Position numbers and translations under genes: made by a program. Below are positions 37,469 to 46,834 of a stretch of 64,000 nt of DNA, one piece after another. Origin of the DNA: Enterovibrio baiacu (lineage in GTDB: Bacteria > Pseudomonadota > Gammaproteobacteria > Enterobacterales > Vibrionaceae); contig NZ_SCHN01000013.1 of assembly GCF_004120195.1 (NCBI RefSeq), positions 153,175-217,174 on the forward strand, in the 5' to 3' direction. Positions within the stretch are counted from its first letter, which is position 1. Each line of letters opens with the position of its first letter. The notes under the pieces were generated by a model that had not been told where the DNA came from, did not search any database, and saw only the letters and a program-made list of their open reading frames with translations.

Positions 37469-38440
37469 ATGAAAACAAGTTTTGATGTATTTAACGGCGA
37501 TGCCGATGGGATTTGTGCACTGATCCAACTCCGACTTGCGACCCCCAAGAACAGCAAGTTGATCACGGGTGTAAAGCGAGATATCGCCTTACTCAAACAA
37601 GTGGATCCGGCCGTTGCACAGGACGTCACCGTGTTAGACGTGGCGATGGGAAAGAACCGCGCAGCATTGGACAATCTATTGTCTCAAGGCGTGCGCGTGT
37701 TCTACGTGGATCATCATAACCCTGATGAGATACCTGAACACACCGCGCTGACGACGCACATCAACACCGCAGCCAACACCTGCACCAGCTTAATTGTCGA
37801 TAAGTTGCTTGAAGGCAAATATCGCGAATGGGCATTGGTGGGGGCATATGGCGACAACTTGTTTGCCGTCGCAGATACCTTGGCAAACAAGTCAGGGCTA
37901 AGCGGCGCAGACAAAGAAAAACTCAAGCAATTTGGCACCTACCTGAACTACAACGGGTATGGCGCTTCTTTGGCTGATTTACTGTTTTCGCCGGCAGAAC
38001 TCTACCGCCTTCTTGCTCCTTATCCTTCACCGTTCAACTTTATTGCCGAGCGCCCTGATGTGTATTCCACGTTAGAGCAAGGCTATTTGAGCGATACCGA
38101 AAAAGCCGCATCCATTGTGCCTGTTTCAGAAGAAGCAGGATCGCGCGTATTTATGCTGCCCGACGAAGCATGGGCGCGACGCATTAGCGGTGTGTACTCC
38201 AACGATCTCGCCAACCAAGACCCTGCCCGTGCGAATGCTGTTATCACAGCAAAAGCCGATGGCAACTACTTGGTCAGCATCCGTGCGCCACTCAAAAACC
38301 GCGTCGGCGCTGACGAACTCGCTGCAAAGTTCCCAACCGGGGGCGGACGCAAAGCAGCCGCAGGCATCAACGCACTGCCTGCTGAACAACTATCTGAATT
38401 TATCAATGCGTTCCACCAGCAATATTTGCTGGCAACGTAA
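37469..38440 (+). CDS. DHH/DHHA1 family phosphoesterase, possible PAP phosphatase
   Basis: 323 residues. Metal motifs D11-x-D13 in 'FNGDADGI', D57 in 'VTVLDVAM', and the family triad D81-H82-H83 ('YVDHHNP'); the C-terminal DHHA1 motif is GGGR at 291-294, where NrnA-type enzymes usually have GGGH. The family includes NrnA, which splits short RNA and 3'-phosphoadenosine-5'-phosphate (PAP). Placed 14 bases before cysD in an operon with a sulfotransferase-like gene, its likely job is to remove PAP made by sulfation. That is inference; oligonucleotides or other nucleotides are possible substrates. Confidence 0.78.
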   Translation: MKTSFDVFNGDADGICALIQLRLATPKNSKLITGVKRDIALLKQVDPAVAQDVTVLDVAMGKNRAALDNLLSQGVRVFYVDHHNPDEIPEHTALTTHINTAANTCTSLIVDKLLEGKYREWALVGAYGDNLFAVADTLANKSGLSGADKEKLKQFGTYLNYNGYGASLADLLFSPAELYRLLAPYPSPFNFIAERPDVYSTLEQGYLSDTEKAASIVPVSEEAGSRVFMLPDEAWARRISGVYSNDLANQDPARANAVITAKADGNYLVSIRAPLKNRVGADELAAKFPTGGGRKAAAGINALPAEQLSEFINAFHQQYLLAT

Positions 38441-38453
38441 AAAGGGACTGAAC

Positions 38454-39371
38454 ATGGTGGACAAGATTTCGCTGAACCAAACCCATTTGAAACAACTCGA
38501 AAACGAGTCGATTCATATCATTCGAGAAGTCGCCGCAGAGTTTGATAACCCTGTGATGCTGTACTCGATTGGTAAGGATTCGGCCGTCATGCTCCACCTA
38601 GCGATGAAAGCATTTTATCCAGGTAAGCCGCCTTTCCCTCTGCTCCATGTGGATACCACGTGGAAGTTTAAGGAAATGATTACCTTCCGTGATGAATTCA
38701 CTAAAAAGCACGGGTTAGATTTGAAAGTTCACATCAACCAAGACGGTGTGGACATGAACATCAGCCCGTTCGTGCATGGCAGTGCCAAACACACTGACAT
38801 CATGAAAACCCAAGGCTTGAAACAAGCACTGAACCAATACGGTTTTGATGCCGCATTTGGCGGTGCGCGCCGAGACGAAGAAAAAAGCCGCGCGAAAGAG
38901 CGTGTCTATTCGTTCCGCGACAAACACCACCGTTGGGATCCAAAAAACCAACGCCCAGAGTTGTGGGATACCTACAACGGCCGAGTAAACAAAGGCGAAA
39001 GCATCCGTGTTTTCCCACTGTCAAACTGGACCGAACTGGATATCTGGCAATACATCTACATGGAAAACATCGAAATCGTTCCGCTCTACTTCTCTGAGAA
39101 GCGCCCAGTGGTTGAACGTGATGGCACCTTGATCATGGTCGATGACGAACGCATGCCGCTTGAAGATGGCGAAAAGCCTGAAATGAAGTCGGTACGCTTC
39201 CGAACCTTAGGTTGTTACCCACTGACAGGTGCCGTGGAGTCAACGGCAGCAACACTGCCTGAAATCATTCAGGAAATGTTGCTCACCAAGACATCAGAAC
39301 GTCAGGGCCGTGTGATTGACCATGACCAAGCGGGCTCGATGGAGCAGAAAAAACGAGAAGGCTACTTCTAA
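38454..39371 (+). CDS. cysD: ATP sulfurylase small subunit CysD
   Basis: 305 residues from the ATG at 38454 with AAAGGGA before it. The PP-loop '[14 protein letters not shown]' (about 40-53), '[21 protein letters not shown]' and '[14 protein letters not shown]' are typical CysD. With CysN it makes adenosine 5'-phosphosulfate (APS) from ATP and sulfate. An unusual place: inside an exopolysaccharide operon, not in a cysteine operon. Whether a second, housekeeping cysDN exists elsewhere cannot be seen. Confidence 0.95.
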   Translation: MVDKISLNQTHLKQLENESIHIIREVAAEFDNPVMLYSIGKDSAVMLHLAMKAFYPGKPPFPLLHVDTTWKFKEMITFRDEFTKKHGLDLKVHINQDGVDMNISPFVHGSAKHTDIMKTQGLKQALNQYGFDAAFGGARRDEEKSRAKERVYSFRDKHHRWDPKNQRPELWDTYNGRVNKGESIRVFPLSNWTELDIWQYIYMENIEIVPLYFSEKRPVVERDGTLIMVDDERMPLEDGEKPEMKSVRFRTLGCYPLTGAVESTAATLPEIIQEMLLTKTSERQGRVIDHDQAGSMEQKKREGYF

Positions 39372-39425
39372 CAAAGCCTCGCTATTACCCATTTAGATTA
39401 TTGCTTGCCTGCAAAGGAGTGACCC

Positions 39426-40835
39426 ATGAGCCACAGCTCAGATTTGATAGCTTCGGATATTGAAGCGTATCTTCACCAACACGAAAACAAAGACCTGCTG
39501 CGCCTACTGACGTGCGGCAGCGTGGATGACGGTAAATCCACCTTGATCGGACGCCTGCTGTTCGACACCAAGTTGATCTTTGAAGATCACCTTTCAAGCC
39601 TACACAAAGACAATGCCCGCGTCGGTAACGCTGGCGAAAACCTTGATCTCGCCTTGCTGGTCGACGGCCTGCAATCAGAGCGCGAGCAAGGTATCACCAT
39701 TGACGTTGCCTACCGCTATTTCTCAACAGAAAAACGCAAATTCATCATTGCTGACTGCCCAGGGCACGAGCAATACACCCGTAACATGGCAACAGGCGCA
39801 TCGAACTGCGAACTGGCCATTGTGATGGTTGATGCACGCAAAGGCTTGCTCACGCAAACGCGTCGCCACAGCTACATCGTCAGCAAGTTGGGCATTCGCC
39901 ACGTAGTGGTTGCGATCAACAAAATGGATTTGGTGGACTTCGACGAAACCGTTTTTGAAAACATCAAAGCAGAATACCAAGCCATGGCCGACCAGCTTGG
40001 CATTAAAGACGTTCACTATGTACCGATTTCAGCGCTTGCTGGCGATAACGTGGTGTCGCTGAGCGACAGCACGCCTTGGTACAAAGGCTTGCCTTTGATG
40101 GGCATGTTAGAAGCCGTTGAGATCAGCCGTGACCAAAACCTCGATCTGATGCGCTTCCCCGTGCAATACGTCAACCGCCCTAACCTCGATTTTCGTGGCT
40201 ACTGCGGCACATTAGCGTCGGGCATTTTACGTAAAGGTGATGAAGTGATGGCACTGCCATCCGGCCAAACCAGCACCGTCACTAGCATCGTGACTTACGA
40301 CGGCGAACTTGATGCCGTTGCACCCAACAACGCCGTGACCGTCACACTCGCTGATGAAATTGATATTTCGCGTGGCGACATGATCACCCACGCCGACACA
40401 GCACCAGAGCTCACAGATCACCTTTCGGCGTCACTGGTATGGATGGCACAAGACGCGCTGAAAACAGGCCGCGACTATGACTTCAAATTTGCCAGCCACA
40501 GCCTGACGGGCCAAGTGACAAACGTTCACCACAAGATTGATATCAATACGTTTGAAGAGCTCTCTTCTGATGCGCTCGCACTCAATGAAATTGGCCTTGT
40601 CGATTTGCACTTGAATGCCCCTGTCGCTGCGGACAACTACGCCTCAGTGAAGAAAACAGGTGCCTTCATCATTATCGACAGGCTCACCAATATCACGATT
40701 GCGGCAGGCATGGTCGAAGCACTGCACACGCAAAAAGAAGCGAAAGCGACACGCCAATACACAGACGCAGAAATTGCGCTGAACCGCTACATTCGCGAAA
40801 ACTTCCCTGAGTGGGAAGCGAAGTCAGTCGAATAA
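39426..40835 (+). CDS. cysN: ATP sulfurylase GTPase subunit CysN
   Basis: 469 residues. EF-Tu-like G domain: G1 'GSVDDGKST' (about 31), G3 'DCPGHEQYT', G4 'NKMD'; then beta domains II and III. It drives APS synthesis by GTP hydrolysis. The protein ends after domain III, so there is no fused APS kinase as in NodQ-type or CysNC proteins. Fifty-four bases after cysD. The next gene begins about 70 bases later. Confidence 0.95.
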   Translation: MSHSSDLIASDIEAYLHQHENKDLLRLLTCGSVDDGKSTLIGRLLFDTKLIFEDHLSSLHKDNARVGNAGENLDLALLVDGLQSEREQGITIDVAYRYFSTEKRKFIIADCPGHEQYTRNMATGASNCELAIVMVDARKGLLTQTRRHSYIVSKLGIRHVVVAINKMDLVDFDETVFENIKAEYQAMADQLGIKDVHYVPISALAGDNVVSLSDSTPWYKGLPLMGMLEAVEISRDQNLDLMRFPVQYVNRPNLDFRGYCGTLASGILRKGDEVMALPSGQTSTVTSIVTYDGELDAVAPNNAVTVTLADEIDISRGDMITHADTAPELTDHLSASLVWMAQDALKTGRDYDFKFASHSLTGQVTNVHHKIDINTFEELSSDALALNEIGLVDLHLNAPVAADNYASVKKTGAFIIIDRLTNITIAAGMVEALHTQKEAKATRQYTDAEIALNRYIRENFPEWEAKSVE

Positions 40836-40906
40836 GACGACGAGCGAGAGGAAGGGAAACGGTGAACAGCATAGCGTGCGATGCCAACAGGGAGAATACC
40901 GCGACA

Positions 40907-41959
40907 ATGAGCGTGAAAGTACTTCATATCATTAATGATCTGTCTCGAAATGGCGGCGCTCAGCGGTTTGTGATTGATTTGGTTTCACCTCCGCCGCAAG
41001 GCTATGACATCCGCGTTATCACGCTCGAAGATACCAATGATTTTTGCGAAGAATTGGACGCTCTCGGCGTAAAGTGCGATGTGTGGGAGCACCTGTCATG
41101 GAAGGAAAAGTGGCAGGCTTTGCGCTGGCCAGACGTAATTCATGGTCACCTTTTCCCTTCGATATACCTCGCGTTAGCGGCATTTGGTAAAAAGCGCGTT
41201 CAGACCGAACACGCGACCCACAATCGTCGACGTGATCATGTCTGGATGAAACCGTTTGAGCTGTTTCTTTACTGGCGCTACCAAGTCACAGTGTGTATCA
41301 CCGAGCAGGTTAAAGATGCACTGGAAGATTTTTTGCCACAGTATAAAAAGCACTATCGTGTTATTTTTAATGGCGTTGATCTGACCAAGTATCCATTAAA
41401 CGTCAAATCGCAGCCTGCGCCTGAACAGCCGCGTCGCATTGGCATGGTGGGAAGATTCCATGCCTACAAAGATCACCCTACCGTGATCCGCGCCTTGGCA
41501 GAACTACCTGAAAACTACGAACTGCATTTTGCCGGCGATGGTGATCGTCGTGATGAATACATGGCGTTGGTCAAAGAACTCGGGGTGGAAAACCGCGTCA
41601 TTTTTCATGGCGTGTTAACCGACATTCCCGCCTTTTTAGATACGCTCGATGTGTACGTACAAAGCTCAAGTGTCGAAGGGTTTGGCTTGGCCGCAGTTGA
41701 AGGCATGGCAGCAGGCTTGCCAGTGCTTGCGAGCAATGTGCCGGGTCTGAGTGAAGTCATGGGAGATGAACGCTATCTGTTCGAACTCGGCAATGCACAC
41801 GCATTAACCTCTGCCATTCAACGCCTGTGCGAGGACGAGAACGCCTATCAAGCCGCATCTGAATATGCCATCTCTCGCTGCCAGATATTTACGCTTGATG
41901 CCTTCCGCACGCATTACTATCAAACATATCAAGGATTGGTAGATGGCACGGTCAGTTGA
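40907..41959 (+). CDS. GT4 family glycosyltransferase
   Basis: 350 residues from the ATG at 40907, where the family start 'VLHIINDLSRNGGAQRFV' follows; a GTG at 40862 with a better ribosome site is a real alternative. GT-B fold with C-terminal motifs 'IGMVGRFHAYKDHPTVIRAL' and 'DVYVQSSSVEGFGLAAVEGMAAGLPVLASNVPG' (the E-x7-E pattern near 275-290). Adds a sugar to the lipid-linked repeat unit on the cytoplasmic side. Sugar not known. Overlaps the polymerase gene by 17 bases. Confidence 0.88.
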   Translation: MSVKVLHIINDLSRNGGAQRFVIDLVSPPPQGYDIRVITLEDTNDFCEELDALGVKCDVWEHLSWKEKWQALRWPDVIHGHLFPSIYLALAAFGKKRVQTEHATHNRRRDHVWMKPFELFLYWRYQVTVCITEQVKDALEDFLPQYKKHYRVIFNGVDLTKYPLNVKSQPAPEQPRRIGMVGRFHAYKDHPTVIRALAELPENYELHFAGDGDRRDEYMALVKELGVENRVIFHGVLTDIPAFLDTLDVYVQSSSVEGFGLAAVEGMAAGLPVLASNVPGLSEVMGDERYLFELGNAHALTSAIQRLCEDENAYQAASEYAISRCQIFTLDAFRTHYYQTYQGLVDGTVS

Positions 41960-43226
41960 GCATCTTGCTGCGTTTGCAGTCATCCTTTTCTTTGTCCCGT
42001 TGAAAACCAATCTATCGGGCATTGAACTGTATATCGCCGATCTCATTGGCATCGCCTCTTTAGGTGTGATGGGCGTTGCGACTGCCCGTGGGCGCTTGTA
42101 CCACTCAACCATTCAAGCCTCTAGCTTCATTTTCTTGTTTGTACTTTATATCTTGCTGGCGGGCACACTCAGTGATGCGCCGGCTAAATTTGTGCTCATT
42201 GAGATGATTCAGTGGCTGTCTGTCGCTGCATTTTTGGGCATGTTGCATCAAGCCGGTTTACTGGCATCACCGCGATTTCTCTCGCTGGTTGCCTTGTATG
42301 CGCTGGCAGGTTCGTTGTACACCGCGGCTTGGCACTTGGCACAACCCGGCATGCCGGATTTCAAGCAATTGGCTAACACCAAATACTTCTTCGGGTTTAC
42401 CTGTGCAATGATCTATCTGTTGCGCCAACACATCAGCTATAGCCGTATTTTATTTGCTATCGCATTTGTTCTGTTGGTGATGTCAGAAGAGCGTAAAGCG
42501 TTGCTGGGTGTCGTGATGATGATTGCCTGTGATCACCTCTTTTGTCAGCAAACTCATCACCCGAGAGAGCGAACCACACGCGTCGCCATCATCACCTTTG
42601 TCATCTTTGGCGGCCTACTGTCGGCATTCTCCGTTTGGTACATGGTCGGGCTCAACAGTATTTTAGATACCCTCGAATTTACGCAGTTCGACATCCTGTT
42701 TGCGGACCAACAAGCCGCGCAGTGGAACTCGGAAGTATGGCGAAAACTGCTGCTCGCAAACGGCTTCTCGTTATTCCAAGAGTATCCGATCTTCGGTGTC
42801 GGCCCTAAAATGCTCCCTGCACACATCGCGCCCTACTTCCAAAATGAAGTGTTAGCCATTTACACCCACAACTTCGCACTTGATGTGGCCATTGAATATG
42901 GCGCGGTTGGTTTGTCCATTTTGATCGGCGGTTTCCTGATTTCACTGATGCGCCTTTTCCGTGCTCGCATGGAAAACCCTGTTGCCTTCTTGTTGGGGGT
43001 ATACATTCTTTCCATGGTGCTATTTGTGGCCGTCAACAGCACCATCATGCTGATGTTTTTGCTACCCCTGTTTATCAATGTTCGCACTGAATCTTTCGCA
43101 CGAAGCCTCTCTCAGAGAACCAACAGTGACCGTGCCGTTTCAGTGAGTCGCGAATCAACACCCTCATCGCTCCCAACGAGTGCATCCATTATCACAGACC
43201 CAATCCCCCCTCATGAGGAGAAGTAA
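41943..43226 (+). CDS. Wzy/O-antigen ligase-like polymerase
   Basis: 427 residues with about 10-12 membrane helices and a large periplasmic loop (about 225-300) containing 'FQEYPIFGVGPKMLPAHIAPYF', then 'YTHNFALDVAIEYGAVGLSILIG', the HN...E.G pattern of Wzy/WaaL proteins. Probably joins repeat units in the periplasm. The last 50 residues are a polar tail in the cytoplasm or periplasm. Start lies inside the end of the GT4 gene and the stop overlaps the next ATG. Confidence 0.82.
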   Translation: MARSVEHLAAFAVILFFVPLKTNLSGIELYIADLIGIASLGVMGVATARGRLYHSTIQASSFIFLFVLYILLAGTLSDAPAKFVLIEMIQWLSVAAFLGMLHQAGLLASPRFLSLVALYALAGSLYTAAWHLAQPGMPDFKQLANTKYFFGFTCAMIYLLRQHISYSRILFAIAFVLLVMSEERKALLGVVMMIACDHLFCQQTHHPRERTTRVAIITFVIFGGLLSAFSVWYMVGLNSILDTLEFTQFDILFADQQAAQWNSEVWRKLLLANGFSLFQEYPIFGVGPKMLPAHIAPYFQNEVLAIYTHNFALDVAIEYGAVGLSILIGGFLISLMRLFRARMENPVAFLLGVYILSMVLFVAVNSTIMLMFLLPLFINVRTESFARSLSQRTNSDRAVSVSRESTPSSLPTSASIITDPIPPHEEK

Positions 43227-44041
43227 TGAAGTTCAGCCTTGCCCGACAACGCGCGTTTGACCAAACACTGCGAGAGCCTAATTTTGTGTTGGTGTACCAA
43301 ATGGGTAAAGTTGGCTCATCCTCCATTGAGGCATCGTTAGAGCACTGCAACATTCCAAGCTGGCACATTCATACCTTCGACGATAACGAAGAGTTTCAGA
43401 TGTACCGCAATACGTCTGATGTCGCCTGTTTCTTTGACTGGCACATCCGCGCCGCATACAGACTCACGCTCGCTCACAGGCTGCGTATTCTGAAAAAACG
43501 CGATCACATTAAGATCATCACGCTTGTGCGCGATCCTGTTGCGACCGTGGTTTCACGCTTTTTCCAAGACCTTCACATTCAATTGATTGAAGGAAAGAAA
43601 AACAACGCCATTCACGGCGACATGGACGCGACACTTAGCCACCTCATCGATGCGTTTGATAACAAGCTACGCCATGACTATTTCACGGAATGGTTCGACC
43701 GAGAGCTTAAGCGTCAATTTGGTGTTGATGTCATGCCACACCTGACCGATCCAACCCAGACACATTGGCGTATTCAGGAAAAGGGTTGCGATGTGCTGCT
43801 GATGAAATGCGAAGCCATCAACCAATCCGCTGACGTGCTGGGCGCGTTTTTAGATCAGACAGATTTCTCGCTACAATCCAGTAATGAAGCCTCCAATAAA
43901 TGGTACTCAGCCTTGTATCAGCGCTTTAAAGAAACGTACCCGTTTGAGCGCTTGTTCAGCCTTTACGACGCACCCATTTACAGGGCCGTGTATAGCGAAG
44001 ATGAAATCGCACGCTTTAAACAAAAATGGGGACGCGAATGA
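43226..44041 (+). CDS. NKWYS-family putative PAPS-dependent sulfotransferase
   Basis: 271 residues. Residues 25-33 read QMGKVGSSS, resembling the 5'-phosphosulfate loop of sulfotransferases; residues 102-110 (RDPVATVVS, then RFFQ) resemble the 3'-phosphate motif with Arg and Ser. The NKWYS motif at 224-228 marks a family described only as putative capsular polysaccharide synthesis protein. No signal peptide, so cytoplasmic, before flipping. It overlaps the stop of wzy and the start of the next GT4 (ATGA). Role inferred: sulfation of the repeat unit with PAPS from the CysDN path. Confidence 0.75.
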   Translation: MKFSLARQRAFDQTLREPNFVLVYQMGKVGSSSIEASLEHCNIPSWHIHTFDDNEEFQMYRNTSDVACFFDWHIRAAYRLTLAHRLRILKKRDHIKIITLVRDPVATVVSRFFQDLHIQLIEGKKNNAIHGDMDATLSHLIDAFDNKLRHDYFTEWFDRELKRQFGVDVMPHLTDPTQTHWRIQEKGCDVLLMKCEAINQSADVLGAFLDQTDFSLQSSNEASNKWYSALYQRFKETYPFERLFSLYDAPIYRAVYSEDEIARFKQKWGRE

Positions 44042-45102
44042 AAACGGTGCTTCATATTACAGAGGCCTTTGGTGGCGGCATTCAAACCGCATTGTGTAGC
44101 TACGCCAAATCCACTGAAGGTGATCCCATTCGCCACCTTCTTCTTGCGAGATTGCGCCCTCAAGATGACACAGGCCTTGCCATCAAAAACGTGTTTGACG
44201 AGGTCGAAACGGTCGACGGTGGCTTGCTTCATTTCTATCGCTGCGCGCGTAAAGCCGTGCTTCAGTACAAACCAGATATCATTCACTTACACTCTAGCTT
44301 CGCAGGGTTTCTGTGCCGCTTTCTGCCTAAGGGCAATGCAAAGCTCGTATATACCCCGCATTGTTATGCCTTTGAGCGTCGTGATATTCCGGATTGGAAG
44401 CAAGAAATCTATATGCGTTTAGAAACCCTCGGTTTATCGCGTATTGATGTCATCGCCGGATGTAGCGAGCGAGAGTGCGAGCTGGGTTTAGAATTGGGCG
44501 CAAAGCGCGCGGTTCATCTAAATAACTATGCCGAGCTCAGCCCTGAACTGATGGAAGACTCGCAAGCCTCCCCAGATGACAACACGCAACAGGCAGAGAC
44601 GCCGCGTATTAAAGTAGTCATTGTGGGCCGCGTTTCGCCCCAAAAAGACCCAGAGTTCCTACTGGAAACCATTGACCACCTCAGAAGCTTTCCAGAGTTT
44701 AACCAAGTCCAACTGCAGTGGCTGGGCGGAGGTGACCAAGACAAAGAACAAGAACTGAGAGCGGCAGGCGTGGATGTCACGGGAATGATCCCTCACCACG
44801 TCCTCATGAAAACCCTTAAAGATGCGGATTTGTATTTACACACCGCGGCGTGGGAAGGCATGCCTTTGACCTTGCTTGAAGCTGCACGTCTCAATGTACC
44901 AATGGTATTGCGGATCATCGGCGCGACCCAGAACCTGCATTATCCTTTCCTCGTTAGCACGCCAGATGCCATGGCGAAGCAAATCGTGGATTATTGCCGA
45001 AACCCTCAGCATCCTGATTACCAATCCTCATTGGTGTCGATTAACGACGCTTTCAGTGCGGAAAAACAACGCAGCGCGCTCATTGATATCTATGGGGCCT
45101 AA
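44038..45102 (+). CDS. GT4 family glycosyltransferase
   Basis: 354 residues from the ATG at 44038, which overlaps the previous stop. N-terminal 'VLHITEAFGGGIQTAL' and C-terminal 'VVIVGRVSPQKDPEFLLETI' plus 'DLYLHTAAWEGMPLTLLEAARLNVPMVLR' are GT4 motifs. Second glycosyltransferase of the locus; with the WcaJ-like enzyme the operon could build a repeat unit of about three sugars unless further enzymes act from elsewhere. Confidence 0.88.
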   Translation: MKTVLHITEAFGGGIQTALCSYAKSTEGDPIRHLLLARLRPQDDTGLAIKNVFDEVETVDGGLLHFYRCARKAVLQYKPDIIHLHSSFAGFLCRFLPKGNAKLVYTPHCYAFERRDIPDWKQEIYMRLETLGLSRIDVIAGCSERECELGLELGAKRAVHLNNYAELSPELMEDSQASPDDNTQQAETPRIKVVIVGRVSPQKDPEFLLETIDHLRSFPEFNQVQLQWLGGGDQDKEQELRAAGVDVTGMIPHHVLMKTLKDADLYLHTAAWEGMPLTLLEAARLNVPMVLRIIGATQNLHYPFLVSTPDAMAKQIVDYCRNPQHPDYQSSLVSINDAFSAEKQRSALIDIYGA

Positions 45103-45105
45103 ACC

Positions 45106-46827
45106 ATGATGTGGGTAGTGGCGTTGCTCATTATCGGGCTTCTCGCAACCTTAATGCTGACCCGTGCTCGCCCCGCTTTGGTGTTTGGTGCTGTGTTTGC
45201 GGTGCTGCTGCTGCTCGACATCGTGCCTGCGACTCAACTGTTTAATCACTTCACGAACCCTGCCTTGATAACATTGGTGTTATTGGTATTGGTGTCGGTG
45301 GTACTCGAACGTACCGCATTGATTAGCGCGCTCGGTCATTGGTGCACACGCGGAAGCCTTCGCCGTGTCACCTTGCAATCCACATTAGCGGCAGGTTTGT
45401 TGTCTGCGGTGATCAACAACACCGCGGTCGTATCGACCTTGATGCGAAGCCTCACCCACACCGCATACCCTGCCAGTAAACTGCTGATCCCCCTTTCTTA
45501 TGCTGCCATCTTGGGGGGCACCATGACCTTGATAGGGACGTCCACCAACCTTCTGGTCAATGGGTTCACCCTCAGCGCAGGCCTTCCAGGGCTGGGCTTT
45601 TTCGATTTTACCTTAGTGGGCGCGCCGCTGTTTTTCATCGGCATCGCGCTCATTGTCTTAATTTCTGTTCGCCTTTTGCCTACAAACGACGTGACTCAGC
45701 AATCAACCTCACAGTCCTATTTGCTGGAAAGTCGATTGGAGGCGGAATCGCCACTTGTCGGACAAACGGTCGAGGCCAGTGGCTTACGCCATCTCGAACG
45801 TTTGTTTTTGGTCGAGATCATCCGCAAACAGCGTGTCATTTCGCCTGTCTCCCCTACGGAGCCTTTGCATGCCGATGATGTGTTGGTGTTTTCAGGGGAT
45901 CTGGAAGCCACGGCATTATTAGCAAGGTTCAAAGGCTTAACCTTGGTGACACAAGGGGAAGAGACACCGTCGGATAACTTGGTGGATGTGGTCGTCACGC
46001 CCCAAGCCATGGTGGCGGGAAGAACCATCAAATCGCTGAACTTCCGCTCGCAGTTTGACGCGGCAGTGGTGGCGGTAAAACGGGGCGACCACCACATCCG
46101 TGGCGGTCTTGGACAAGTGCGTTTACGCGGTGGTGACTTGCTGGTGCTGGCCGTCGGCACAGACTTCCACAGTCGAGAGAATATCGCCCAGAATTTTGTG
46201 TTGGTCGGTGAACGCAGTCGACATGCACTGCTGACGTCGCGTCAATCAACACTGTTTTGCTTAGGTGCCGTTGCCGTGTTGCTGGCAGGTGCGATGGACG
46301 TGCTGCCCTTGTACAAAGGATTGGTGCTGTTAATCGCGGCAGCTGTTGGGTCGCGCATCGTCACCATTCATGATTTACGCCGTCGCTTCCCCTTCGAATT
46401 GGTGGTGGTCATTGGCGCGGCACTGGGGTTAGCTCAAGCGATATCAACAACAGGGTTGGCAGACATCATTGCCACCAGCATGATGTCGGTTAGCCAACAC
46501 TGGGGGCCGTTTGGTGCGCTCGTCATTTTGTATATTGCAACTTGGTTGATGACGGAACTCATCACCAACAACGCAGCGGCAGCGATTGCCTTTCCCATCG
46601 GCCTTGCTTTGGCAGGTCAATATGGGGTGGACCCTCTGCCTTACATCATGACGGTCGCGTTTGCGGCAAGTGCGAGTTTTCTCTCGCCGTTTGGTTATCA
46701 AACCAATTTGATGGTATTTACAGCAGGCCGCTACCAAACTCGGGATTACCTGAAAGCAGGTTTCCCATTAACACTGGCCTACGGCTTGGGTGTCATTACT
46801 CTCGTGCCTTACGTTTTTCCTTGGTGA
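45106..46827 (+). CDS. SLC13-type permease with TrkA-C domains, possible sulfate importer
   Basis: 573 residues. Two halves of membrane helices (about 2-190 and 385-570), each with the anion-transporter signature: 'SAVINNTAVVSTLM' and 'TELITNNAAAAIAF', plus 'GGTMTLIGTSTNLLVNG'. Between them are two TrkA-C/RCK-C domains (about 215-285 and 295-375). Members are divalent anion/Na+ symporters, several linked to sulfate. In this operon sulfate import for CysDN is the simplest reading; the substrate is not shown by sequence. Confidence 0.78.
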   Translation: MMWVVALLIIGLLATLMLTRARPALVFGAVFAVLLLLDIVPATQLFNHFTNPALITLVLLVLVSVVLERTALISALGHWCTRGSLRRVTLQSTLAAGLLSAVINNTAVVSTLMRSLTHTAYPASKLLIPLSYAAILGGTMTLIGTSTNLLVNGFTLSAGLPGLGFFDFTLVGAPLFFIGIALIVLISVRLLPTNDVTQQSTSQSYLLESRLEAESPLVGQTVEASGLRHLERLFLVEIIRKQRVISPVSPTEPLHADDVLVFSGDLEATALLARFKGLTLVTQGEETPSDNLVDVVVTPQAMVAGRTIKSLNFRSQFDAAVVAVKRGDHHIRGGLGQVRLRGGDLLVLAVGTDFHSRENIAQNFVLVGERSRHALLTSRQSTLFCLGAVAVLLAGAMDVLPLYKGLVLLIAAAVGSRIVTIHDLRRRFPFELVVVIGAALGLAQAISTTGLADIIATSMMSVSQHWGPFGALVILYIATWLMTELITNNAAAAIAFPIGLALAGQYGVDPLPYIMTVAFAASASFLSPFGYQTNLMVFTAGRYQTRDYLKAGFPLTLAYGLGVITLVPYVFPW

Positions 46828-46834
46828 AGTATTT

